Source: Pseudoglutamicibacter cumminsii (lineage in GTDB: Bacteria; Actinomycetota; Actinomycetes; Actinomycetales; Micrococcaceae). Taken from it: 64,000 bases of DNA. Positions within the stretch are counted from its first letter, which is position 1. Each line of letters starts with the position of its first letter. The notes beneath the pieces were generated by a model. It saw only the letters and a program-made list of their open reading frames with translations. It had not been told where the DNA came from and searched no databases. This document shows, in pieces, positions 18,430 to 26,025 of this stretch. The position numbers were made by a program, and so were the translations under genes. The stretch is from positions 62,001 to 126,000 of the forward strand of contig NZ_QFWG01000004.1 of assembly GCF_003143995.1 (NCBI RefSeq). The letters run 5' to 3'.

Positions 18430-19190
18430 TGATGTCGCACAGCTCGCCGAAGCAGCATCGTGATGCTGACGATGAGCCGCGCCGCCCAGGTACTGGACCT
18501 GAAGGCCCGCGCGTTGATTCATCTGAGATTGCGGTAGCTCCTGAGGATGCCCCGCGTCCAAGCGCGGATGAGCTCCCGGCGGTCGAGCACTATTTTGGTG
18601 ACCGGGCTGAGCTGGCTCAGCGCTATGTCGGGCATTTGGCTTCAACCGGTATTGAGCGTGGGCTGATTGGTCCGCGCGAGATTCCTATTTTGTGGTCGCG
18701 ACATGTTCTGAACTGTGCAGCTTTGGCGGACGTGATGCCTGAAGGCGCCCTGGTTGCCGACGTCGGCTCTGGCGCCGGCTTGCCTGGTCTGGTTCTAGCC
18801 TTGGCGCGCCCCGATTTGACGATGGTTCTGATCGAGCCGCTTCAGCGTCGTTGCCAGTGGCTTGATGAGGTTGTCGAAGATCTGGGTCTGAGTGACCGGG
18901 TCGATGTTGTGCAGGCTCGCGCTGAGCAGATGGCGGAGACGCTTGATGTTGATGTGGTGACGGCACGTGCTGTGACTGCGATGCGTCAGCTTGTTCCCTT
19001 GACTCTGCCGCTGATGCGCGGCGGCGGTGAGCTTATCGCGTTGAAGGGCCGTTCAGCCGCAGCTGAGGTTGAGAAGGCCGCTAAGGTGATCCGAAAGTTT
19101 AAGGGCCGCGACGTGCGCATTGAAACTGTGGGTGAAGAATGGCTCGCCGAGCCGTCCACCGTTGTGCGCGTTGCGGTTGATCCTCGCTAG
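18429..19190 (+). CDS. rsmG: 16S rRNA (guanine-N7) methyltransferase RsmG
   Basis: RsmG (GidB) methylates N7 of a guanine in the 530 loop of 16S rRNA using S-adenosylmethionine; loss gives low-level streptomycin resistance. The 253-residue protein has the Rossmann SAM site DVGSGAGLPG at 111-120, IEPLQRRCQWL, and the RAVTAM motif. The first 50 residues are a variable, disordered extension. Its ATG overlaps the khpB stop codon by 1 nt. parA follows 36 nt downstream. Confidence 0.96.
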   Translation: MMSHSSPKQHRDADDEPRRPGTGPEGPRVDSSEIAVAPEDAPRPSADELPAVEHYFGDRAELAQRYVGHLASTGIERGLIGPREIPILWSRHVLNCAALADVMPEGALVADVGSGAGLPGLVLALARPDLTMVLIEPLQRRCQWLDEVVEDLGLSDRVDVVQARAEQMAETLDVDVVTARAVTAMRQLVPLTLPLMRGGGELIALKGRSAAAEVEKAAKVIRKFKGRDVRIETVGEEWLAEPSTVVRVAVDPR

Positions 19191-19226
19191 TGTGGACTCT
19201 GTAGGTTTAGGAAGAGAGGCTCTCGA

Positions 19227-20114
19227 ATGGCAGATAAGAAGCATGCCGGCAACGATGCTGTTGGTGCGTCGCGTTCTGCCTCTGGGGGTTCTCGCCGGAA
19301 GGGTTCTAAGGGACGTCCTAAGAGCACGCGGATCATCACTGTAAGTAACCAGAAGGGCGGCGTCGGTAAGACGACGACGACCGTGAACTTGGCTGCCGCG
19401 CTTGCGTTGCAAGGTATGCACGTTCTGGTGATTGATAACGATCCACAGGGCAATGCTTCGACTGCGTTGAATATCCCCCACCATTCCGATGTTGCATCAA
19501 CCTACGATGTTTTGATCGAGGGCACTCCGCTGTCTGAGGTGGTTCAGGACTGCCCTGACGTGGAGAACTTGGTTGTTGCTCCTGCGACGATCGATCTTGC
19601 TGGAGCCGAGATTGAACTGGTCTCTTTGGAGGACCGTGACCGCCGCTTGGCTCAGGCGATTGAAGATTATGCGGCCTATCGTGAAGAGAATGGTCTTCCG
19701 CGTCTGGATTTCGTTTTCATAGACTGCCCACCGTCGTTGGGACTTTTGACGGTTAACGCGTTCGTAGCTGCTCGTGAAGTTCTGATCCCGATTCAGAGTG
19801 AATACTATGCGCTTGAGGGTTTGAGCCAGTTGCTCAGCAACATTGAGTTGATTCGTGAGCACATGAATCCGGAGCTCGTTGTGAGTGCGATTCTGCTGAC
19901 GATGTATGACGGCCGCACCAACTTGTCTGCGCAGGTCGCGCAAGAGGTTCGTGAGCATTTCCCACAGCAAGCGCTGGAGTCTGTCATTCCGCGTTCGGTT
20001 CGTATTTCTGAAGCACCGAGTTTCCAGCAGACTGTGCTCACATATGACCCGTCATCTACCGGGTCCTTGGCGTTTCAGTCAGTCGCTCGCGAAATCCTTT
20101 CTAAGTCAAGCTAA
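19227..20114 (+). CDS. parA: Chromosome partitioning ATPase ParA (Soj)
   Basis: The deviant Walker A motif KGGVGKTT (residues 43-50), the DNDPQGNAST switch and the DCPPSLG motif identify a ParA/Soj ATPase. It binds DNA non-specifically and moves ParB-parS complexes to segregate the origin. The protein is 295 residues with a short, basic, disordered N-terminus. Unusually, parB does not follow immediately: there is an 887-bp gap containing two parS sites. Confidence 0.96.
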   Translation: MADKKHAGNDAVGASRSASGGSRRKGSKGRPKSTRIITVSNQKGGVGKTTTTVNLAAALALQGMHVLVIDNDPQGNASTALNIPHHSDVASTYDVLIEGTPLSEVVQDCPDVENLVVAPATIDLAGAEIELVSLEDRDRRLAQAIEDYAAYREENGLPRLDFVFIDCPPSLGLLTVNAFVAAREVLIPIQSEYYALEGLSQLLSNIELIREHMNPELVVSAILLTMYDGRTNLSAQVAQEVREHFPQQALESVIPRSVRISEAPSFQQTVLTYDPSSTGSLAFQSVAREILSKSS

Positions 20115-20296
20115 AGCGATTTATAAAGAAGCTTTGGTGCTTCAAGTTCTTGTTTCTTCGAATCGATTACTTGACCTGACCCAGGGTAAGGGAAGAATGT
20201 CCCATTCTGACCCAGATTCCTGTTTCAGCACCCTCGATTGCGTGGATTCTTTTCAGGAGAGGCATCTGTCGTTTCATACGTTCGTTCCATATGTTT

Positions 20297-20310
20297 GTTT
20301 CACGTGAAAC
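20297..20310. promoter_or_regulatory. parS: parS site 1
   Basis: Perfect ParB-binding palindrome GTTTCACGTGAAAC, flanked by T and A as in the 16-bp consensus. Confidence 0.95.
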
Positions 20311-20768
20311 ATCGCGAGAGATCAATTCGTAGACGACGGCCACGTCTGTCGAGTCTTTGAAACGCGATTCTCACGAGAAGTTTTCGTCCTCTTATTGCGT
20401 CGGCCAAATTTCCTCGACCATCAAGCTTGGTTCTGAGCACTCTACGCAAAGCAATTCTGCTGTTCGAGAGTCGACCGCTCACACTGCGGTACTTCACTCA
20501 CTGCAATGCGTCGCCACCTAACGCTCAACATCTTGGGGGTTCCATTTCACGCTATTTGGTTATCCTTCGAAGCGCCCAAACTTCCCGTTGCGAAGGTGAA
20601 CATCTGACTCATCCAAAGAAATCTAAACCATGTTGTGGCTCTGATCAGCGGGGATTAACCTACGGTGATACCCGTCCTATCAACGTAGATGAGCCTAACT
20701 ATTCGGTTGTTGCAACACATCGAGTACTAGTTCAATGAACCTGTCGGGCACCTCAGTGACGTTTCTAA

Positions 20769-20782
20769 GTTTCACGTGAAAC
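20769..20782. promoter_or_regulatory. parS: parS site 2
   Basis: Perfect palindrome GTTTCACGTGAAAC, 219 bp before the parB start codon. Confidence 0.95.
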
Positions 20783-21001
20783 AGGCAATTGATGCCAAAA
20801 CGTTTGGTGTAGGAGCTGAAAAACGAGAAGCTATCAAGACGCCATGCGAAGTGACGATAATGAATGCCTTCGAATATCTCTGAATGTAGATGCCGACGGT
20901 TGCAGCGAAACCAACATGCGACATTTGGTGCATCAAACGAAGCGCCTCGAGAAAACAGGAGAAGTTGGCGATAAACTTGATGCTAAGCGAAGGAGAAACA
21001 C

Positions 21002-22375
21002 ATGGCACCACCACGTAGACGCGGCCTTGGACGAGGCCTCGGGGCACTAATCGGATCGAGCGCCGCAAACACACAAGAAACTGAGACACCAGAGGACAGC
21101 GTTTCAAACGAAGCGGCCACAGATACCACTTCGTCAAAGAAGTCTGGTTCGGTTTCCAAATCTATTGCGTCGGCTGGTACAGGTAAATCAGAAACTAAGA
21201 AGTCGGCGTCAACGACAACGACTAAGGGTAGGGCTAAGTCGACTACGAACAACGTTAGTGTTTCACGTGAAACAAGCAAAGCTACATCAGTAGCAGATAA
21301 GGCAAGTTCACAGCCTAAGAACACTTCAAACAAGCGACCAGTAGACTTTTTCTTCACTACGGAGGCGGATCGAGCGGTCTCCGAACAAAAATCAGCAGAT
21401 AAGACGGTAACGCAAAAGAAGGCGGCGAAGCCGCGTAAGGCCATGCCAGATGTTCTTTCGCCAAAGGCTCGCGGCAATGTTTCACGTGGAACAGAACTTA
21501 CAGTAGAAGTAGAACCACAGAATAAAGATGAGAACGAGGCTCTCGTACCCGTACCAGGAGCTACGTTCATGGAAGTGCCTGTAAAGGATATCCATCCGAA
21601 CCGTAAGCAGCCTCGCCAGGTCTTTGACGAAGACGAGCTCGCGGAACTCGTTCACTCGATCAAAGAGATCGGTCTGTTGCAACCGGTTGTGGTTCGTCCT
21701 TCACGCGAGCCGGATGGACCTAAGTACGAACTGGTTATGGGTGAACGCCGCTGGCGTGCAACCCAGGAGGCAGGGTATGACGTCATCCCAGCGATCATTC
21801 GTGAGACCGAAGACGCTGATCTCCTGAGAGATGCTCTCCTAGAGAATCTCCATCGTTCGCAACTGAATCCGCTTGAAGAAGCGGCTGCATATCAACAGCT
21901 GATGGCTGAGTTTGATTGCACGCAAGAAGAGCTGTCCGAGCGCATTGGTCGTTCAAGGCCACAGATCTCGAACACAATACGTCTTCTACGACTGCCAGCT
22001 CTTGTACAGCGCCGCGTCGCTGCAGGTGTGCTCTCTGCGGGCCATGCCCGCGCAATTCTCTCGTTGAGTCGTACGGAGGCCATGGAGAAGCTTGCACAGC
22101 GGGTCGTTAATGAGGGCTTGTCGGTACGAGCTACTGAAGAGCTGGCCCAGGTTATGGAACGGCAAGGTGAAACTCCAAAGCGCCGCCGTGTAGCTGAGCC
22201 ACGTCGACAGGAGCGTTTGGACTTTTATGCCAACGAGCTTCAGGACCGACTCGAGACCAACGTCAAGATCACCTTGGGAGCTCGTAAGGGCCGCGTTCAG
22301 ATCGATTTCGCGTCGGTCGACGATCTAAACCGCATTATGGGAATCATCAAGGGCGATAGCGCCTCTGAAGGCTAG
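21002..22375 (+). CDS. parB: Chromosome partitioning protein ParB (Spo0J)
   Basis: ParB is a CTPase DNA clamp that loads at parS and spreads, directing origin segregation with ParA and SMC. The 457-residue protein starts RRRGLGRGLGALIG, the ParA-stimulating N-terminus. A long Ser/Thr/Lys-rich linker (about 20-185) is followed by the ParB/Srx domain (PNRKQPRQVF, GERRWRA), the helix-turn-helix (LSERIGRSRPQISNTIRLL) and a C-terminal dimerisation region. It has a good ribosome-binding site, AAGGAGAAACAC. Two parS sites lie within the linker-coding part of the gene. Linker length is above average for the family. Confidence 0.97.
   Translation: MAPPRRRGLGRGLGALIGSSAANTQETETPEDSVSNEAATDTTSSKKSGSVSKSIASAGTGKSETKKSASTTTTKGRAKSTTNNVSVSRETSKATSVADKASSQPKNTSNKRPVDFFFTTEADRAVSEQKSADKTVTQKKAAKPRKAMPDVLSPKARGNVSRGTELTVEVEPQNKDENEALVPVPGATFMEVPVKDIHPNRKQPRQVFDEDELAELVHSIKEIGLLQPVVVRPSREPDGPKYELVMGERRWRATQEAGYDVIPAIIRETEDADLLRDALLENLHRSQLNPLEEAAAYQQLMAEFDCTQEELSERIGRSRPQISNTIRLLRLPALVQRRVAAGVLSAGHARAILSLSRTEAMEKLAQRVVNEGLSVRATEELAQVMERQGETPKRRRVAEPRRQERLDFYANELQDRLETNVKITLGARKGRVQIDFASVDDLNRIMGIIKGDSASEG
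21260..21273. promoter_or_regulatory. parS: parS site 3 (inside parB)
   Basis: Perfect palindrome GTTTCACGTGAAAC within the linker-coding part of parB, encoding part of VSRET. Confidence 0.95.
21479..21492. promoter_or_regulatory. parS: parS site 4 (inside parB, one mismatch)
   Basis: GTTTCACGTGGAAC; on the other strand GTTCCACGTGAAAC, which matches the known degenerate consensus TGTTNCACGTGAAACA. It encodes VSRGT. Confidence 0.9.
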
Positions 22376-22394
22376 AAGAGCGTAGGGCCGTATA

Positions 22395-22434
22395 CGAAAG
22401 GGAGGCAGTTCCAAATGGAACTGCCTCCCTTTCG
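22395..22434. terminator. Bidirectional terminator between parB and trxA
   Basis: A perfect 18-bp stem (22395-22412 with 22417-22434) closes a 4-nt loop between two convergent genes. Confidence 0.9.
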
Positions 22435-22435
22435 T

Positions 22436-22449
22436 GTTTCACGTGAAAC
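22436..22449. promoter_or_regulatory. parS: parS site 5
   Basis: Perfect palindrome GTTTCACGTGAAAC, beginning 2 bp after the terminator stem. Confidence 0.95.
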
Positions 22450-22487
22450 AACAGGAAGAGTTAGCTATATCAGTAAGAAATAGCTAT

Positions 22488-22501
22488 GTTTCACGTGAAA
22501 C
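22488..22501. promoter_or_regulatory. parS: parS site 6
   Basis: Perfect palindrome GTTTCACGTGAAAC, 52 bp from site 5 and just past the trxA stop codon. Confidence 0.95.
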
Positions 22502-22531
22502 AAAGCTGGCCAGATAAGGCCGTGCAAGCGA

Positions 22532-22855
22532 TCAGATGTGCTCCTTGAACGCATCGAGCAGCTGAGCCTTAGGCTTTGCGCCAATCGAAGTACCTACGTG
22601 CTCTCCGCCCTTGAAGGCGAAGACAGCAGGAATCGATGTGATTCCGTACTTAGCGGCAATGCCTTGGTTTTCGTCAACGTTAACCTTGACAACCTGGAGC
22701 TTGTCGCTGTTCTCCTCCTGGATCTCTTCAAGTACCGGACCCAGCGCGCGGCAAGGACCGCACCATTCTGCCCAGAAGTCAACGAGAACGGTCTTGTCGC
22801 TATTGAGAACCTTCTCTTCGAAGTCAGCTTCGGTTACATCGATAACATTGCTCAT
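22532..22855 (-). CDS. trxA: Thioredoxin
   Basis: The 107-residue protein has the active site WCGPC (C32, C35) in the classic thioredoxin fold, with VDFWAEWCGPCRALGP and the cis-proline loop ITSIPAVFAF. It is a cytoplasmic disulfide reductant, recharged by TrxB, which is encoded directly upstream on the same strand with a 35-bp gap. The pair forms one operon, as in M. tuberculosis (trxB2-trxC). Confidence 0.97.
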   Translation of the reverse strand: MSNVIDVTEADFEEKVLNSDKTVLVDFWAEWCGPCRALGPVLEEIQEENSDKLQVVKVNVDENQGIAAKYGITSIPAVFAFKGGEHVGTSIGAKPKAQLLDAFKEHI

Positions 22856-22890
22856 GAGTACTCCTTTGGAATTGAAACTTTGAAACTGGA

Positions 22891-23835
22891 TTAGCTGGCT
22901 TTAAGTGATGCGAGGTAGTGCTCTACATCGATTGCGGCGGTGCAACCGGAGCCTGCTGCAGTAATAGCCTGTCGGTAGGTAGGGTCAACCACATCGCCAG
23001 CCGCGAAGACGCCAGGAATCTTGGTCTTAGACGTGCGGCCCTCTACAGCAATGGTTCCTTCTTCGGTGATATCTAGCTGGTCAGCGACCAACGAAACGCG
23101 CGGATCGGAGCCGATCGCAATAAAGACGCCGGTCGCGTCGATGACGGACTCTTCGCCGCTAGTTACATCGCGCACACGAACACCTGAAACCTTGTCCTCG
23201 CCAAGGATCTCAGCGACTTCGCTGTTCCAACGGACCTCGATGGATGGGTGGTTCAGTGCACGCTCAGCCATGATCTCGGAAGCGCGGAACGAATCGCGAC
23301 GGTGAACGATGGTGACCTTAGAAGCGAACTTCGTAAGGAAAAGCGCTTCCTCCATCGCAGAGTCGCCGCCACCAACGACAACAATCTCCTGGTCGCGGAA
23401 GAAGAAGCCGTCACAGGTTGCGCACCAGCTCACGCCGTGGCCAGTAAGACGGGCCTCGGAATCGAGTCCTAGCTCACGATATGCCGAGCCGGATGCAACG
23501 ATAATGGAACGGGCCTGATAGATCGTGCTATCCGAGAGCACAACCTTCTTGACGTCGCCTTCGAGTTCAAGCGCTGTCGCATCGTCGTAAATAACCTCAG
23601 CACCAAAGCGTTCGGCCTGCTGCTGCATGTTCATCATCAAATCTGGACCCATGATGGCTTCAGGGAAGCCAGGGAAGTTTTCAATCTCAGTGGTTTTCAT
23701 CAGCTCGCCGCCAGCGTCTACCGAGCTAGCGATCACGACGGGCTTCAGATCAGCACGCGCGGTGTAAATAGCTGCTGTGTAGCCGGCTGGTCCCGAACCA
23801 ACAATCACTACGTCATGAATCTGTTCAGTGCTCAC
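22891..23835 (-). CDS. trxB: Thioredoxin-disulfide reductase
   Basis: The 314-residue flavoprotein transfers electrons from NADPH through FAD to thioredoxin. It has the FAD-binding GSGPAG (13-18), the redox-active CATC (C138, C141), the NADPH-binding GGGDSA (155-160), HRRDSFRAS, and the C-terminal FAD motif GVFAAGDV. The open frame extends to 23949, but GTG 23835 (VSTEQIHDVVIVG) is preceded by a GAAAGG ribosome-binding site and gives the normal length. trxA is co-transcribed downstream. Confidence 0.97.
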   Translation of the reverse strand: MSTEQIHDVVIVGSGPAGYTAAIYTARADLKPVVIASSVDAGGELMKTTEIENFPGFPEAIMGPDLMMNMQQQAERFGAEVIYDDATALELEGDVKKVVLSDSTIYQARSIIVASGSAYRELGLDSEARLTGHGVSWCATCDGFFFRDQEIVVVGGGDSAMEEALFLTKFASKVTIVHRRDSFRASEIMAERALNHPSIEVRWNSEVAEILGEDKVSGVRVRDVTSGEESVIDATGVFIAIGSDPRVSLVADQLDITEEGTIAVEGRTSKTKIPGVFAAGDVVDPTYRQAITAAGSGCTAAIDVEHYLASLKAS

Positions 23836-24056
23836 GTAACAGGGCCTTTCATAGCGGACCCACACGGCATAGGTCCAAGATTTTGACCGGTAGCCACGCA
23901 CGCCGTTCCGCAACTCGCTTCGAAGCCCGGAAGCAGCAGTACAAGCCACCCATACTCGTTAAGAGAAACAAGATAGGGCCGCTAGCTATTCCATAGGCAA
24001 AGAACGAGCCAAAGAACCCTGGCAAAGAACTGAGCCAACGAACTATGGCAAAGAAC
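23836..24056. other. trxB upstream region with short degenerate direct repeats
   Basis: No gene is seen in the 281 bp before the next stop codon. From about 23997 to 24057 the unit GGCAAAGAAC or a close variant (GCCAAAGAAC, GCCAACGAAC) occurs about five times at 11-14 bp spacing. The trxB promoter should lie in this interval. Confidence 0.5.
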
Positions 24057-24102
24057 AAGCCTGGAGCTATTCACGCCGCAGGGCGCGATCAGCTCCAGGC
24101 TT
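24057..24102 (-). terminator. Terminator after the pseudokinase-like gene
   Basis: A perfect 12-bp stem, AAGCCTGGAGCT with its complement, encloses a 22-nt loop just past the stop codon at 24117. The loop is long, so strength is uncertain. Confidence 0.6.
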
Positions 24103-24116
24103 GAACAGGGGAATTG

Positions 24117-25892
24117 CTACTTGACGTTGATCTCTGCCACAGTGAAGCCGTATGGCCGGCCGGCAGGACCGCCGCTAGCGATCTTTGGCAGCTCCGTGAT
24201 GTTGACGAAGACATACTTGCCTTCAACACCCTTACCGAGGCCAGCCTCAAGGGTAGGCCCCGAGAAGGAACCAGAATATGCTTCCTTGGCGTCGTCGATG
24301 TTCTCGGTGTCACCAACGAGGATCTGCATGTTGCCACCCACGCCATTCAAGCCCTCAAGCTTGATTTGCTTAACAGGAGCGGATTCCTTGAGCTCCAGCA
24401 CCAACGCCATCGACTTAGCGTAGTTACCGAACTGCGGCGTCGAATAGCTGTAGGTCTGATACGAGGTTGCCAGAGAGCCGTCGATCGCCTTCGGAAGCTC
24501 ACCGTCGGTGTCAGCGTTCAAGTCCTGTGCGCCTGGAACGAGGCGGCTGATGGATGCGATTTCCGGTTCGACGTCCTTGGCATCCTCAGATGGCGACGCG
24601 GACTCTGACTCAGATGGTTCCTTGGAGTTCTCGGAACCTGGTTCGGAGCTGGAAGCAGTTGGGGTTGGTGTGTTGCCGCCATTGGTCAGGTTACCGACCG
24701 CGAACACGACGCCACCGATCATCAGCAGACCCAGCACCCCACCTACGATGACGCGGGTCCATTTGTTTCCGTTATCTTCAGGTTCGGACTCTTCAAACGC
24801 GCGGTTGCCTGCCCCGCCCGCGGAGCCGCCGCCAGCATGCGCTGCGCTTGCGTTGGCTGTACCCGCCGCCGCGCCAGCTCCTGCCGCGCCCGCACCAGCA
24901 GCACCAGCGCCAGCCGCGCCGGCGCTACCGAGGGCCTGGCGAGGGAAACGTGCAGCGGGACGCATATCGCCGTCGCGTTCATAGGCTTCACGGGCTGCGC
25001 GCGCATCGGCTTCTTCGCGGCTTTCACCCGTAGAAGCGGCACCTGCGTTCGCAGCGGTACCGGAAGCGGCCTGGTTTTCCGCGGTGTCTACATCTGCAGT
25101 GTCGGCATCGTCATCAGAGCCGTCATGGCCACCGGATACAACCGGGGTGGCCTGGGTTGGAATGTCCGCAATGTCTACGTCTTCAGCTACGTCGTTGTCC
25201 GCATCGCGGTTGCGGGAGGACTCTTGCGACGCGTCAGAGGCCGATGTTGGAACGCTTGCGATGGGTCCGCTCGGCTCGGTTTCGGACGTGCCAGCAGACG
25301 ACAGATCGACCGGTGGAAGCGTTGGTGAGCCGAGGTTTTCTGGCCGGCCTTCGTCTGGATCGGTGATTTCGGGGTGCTCTTCGCCAGCGGCTTCGTCGTT
25401 CTTGTGGTGGCGGTTGCGCAGGCGTTCAGCGAACCCGGAGAACAGGGGCTTGCGAGCTTGTTCGTGGGCGAGTTCTTCGTAGTATTCGGCGTCATCGTCG
25501 TAGATCTGAGGCTCGTGGGAGCGCGATTCACCGAAGATTTCAGAGCCGAGCGTGTCGGTCATGAATGGTTCGACGTACGGGGTCGCGCTTTCGATGACGA
25601 GGTCGAGGAGGTCGGCTGCGTCGGCGTCGGCGGCGATGAGATAGGTCGTGGACTGGCTGATGCCGAGGTCAAGGACCTGCACGGGTGATGGCCGGGTTTC
25701 GATCGCGATTTCCCGGGCAGCGACGGCGAGGCGGGTTGCGTTGGCAGGTGCGGCCGTGAGGATAGACACGGTTCGGTTGAGGACCTGGTCGGTGCCGGCG
25801 AATACGCGGTCGCCTTCCTCGGTTGCGACGATGAGTTCGCCAACCTCGTAGCGTCCGCCTAGTACGGTGCCGCTGTCGATCTCTTCCGACAC
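24117..25892 (-). CDS. MurJ-associated membrane protein with kinase-like N-terminus and extracellular domain
   Basis: The 591-residue protein starts LGGRYEVGELI, then GDRVFAGTDQVLNRTVSI, resembling the N-lobe of a serine/threonine kinase, but I see no HRD or DFG catalytic motifs. A long acidic and Ala-rich disordered segment follows, with AGAAGAGAAGAG repeats near residue 340, then one membrane helix (VIVGGVLGLLMIGGVVFAVG, about 387-406), a Ser/Pro/Thr linker, and a C-terminal extracellular domain of about 150 residues. The layout matches the pseudokinase-TM-jelly-roll part of mycobacterial MviN, here a separate gene downstream of murJ. I infer a regulator of lipid II export; phosphopeptide-binding partners such as FhaA are not in this window. 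Confidence 0.75.
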   Translation of the reverse strand: MSEEIDSGTVLGGRYEVGELIVATEEGDRVFAGTDQVLNRTVSILTAAPANATRLAVAAREIAIETRPSPVQVLDLGISQSTTYLIAADADAADLLDLVIESATPYVEPFMTDTLGSEIFGESRSHEPQIYDDDAEYYEELAHEQARKPLFSGFAERLRNRHHKNDEAAGEEHPEITDPDEGRPENLGSPTLPPVDLSSAGTSETEPSGPIASVPTSASDASQESSRNRDADNDVAEDVDIADIPTQATPVVSGGHDGSDDDADTADVDTAENQAASGTAANAGAASTGESREEADARAAREAYERDGDMRPAARFPRQALGSAGAAGAGAAGAGAAGAGAAAGTANASAAHAGGGSAGGAGNRAFEESEPEDNGNKWTRVIVGGVLGLLMIGGVVFAVGNLTNGGNTPTPTASSSEPGSENSKEPSESESASPSEDAKDVEPEIASISRLVPGAQDLNADTDGELPKAIDGSLATSYQTYSYSTPQFGNYAKSMALVLELKESAPVKQIKLEGLNGVGGNMQILVGDTENIDDAKEAYSGSFSGPTLEAGLGKGVEGKYVFVNITELPKIASGGPAGRPYGFTVAEINVK

Positions 25893-26025
25893 GTCTTCTC
25901 CTCGAACTTGACCAGCCTTGCGGTTCCGTCGGTGGGTGCGTTGGGGCTGGCTCGTTGGTGTTGGGGATGTTTCTAGTGTTTATGTTACCGGGGATGGTCC
26001 GGTGGGGTGGCTTAGCGGCGGCGCG

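Larger units (their letters stand above)
20115..21001. other. 887-bp parA-parB gap without a recognised gene
   Basis: The stretch is less GC-rich than the flanking genes and lacks a convincing coding frame on either strand; short frames (for example on minus at 20772-21137) have neither family resemblance nor a good start. It holds two parS sites, at 20297 and 20769. The rest could be promoter, centromere spacer or decayed gene remnants. Confidence 0.6.

Noticed and set aside
20772-21137. 121-codon minus-strand frame overlapping the parB start
   Set aside because: It overlaps the confirmed parB N-terminus and a parS site, and its product is not recognisable.
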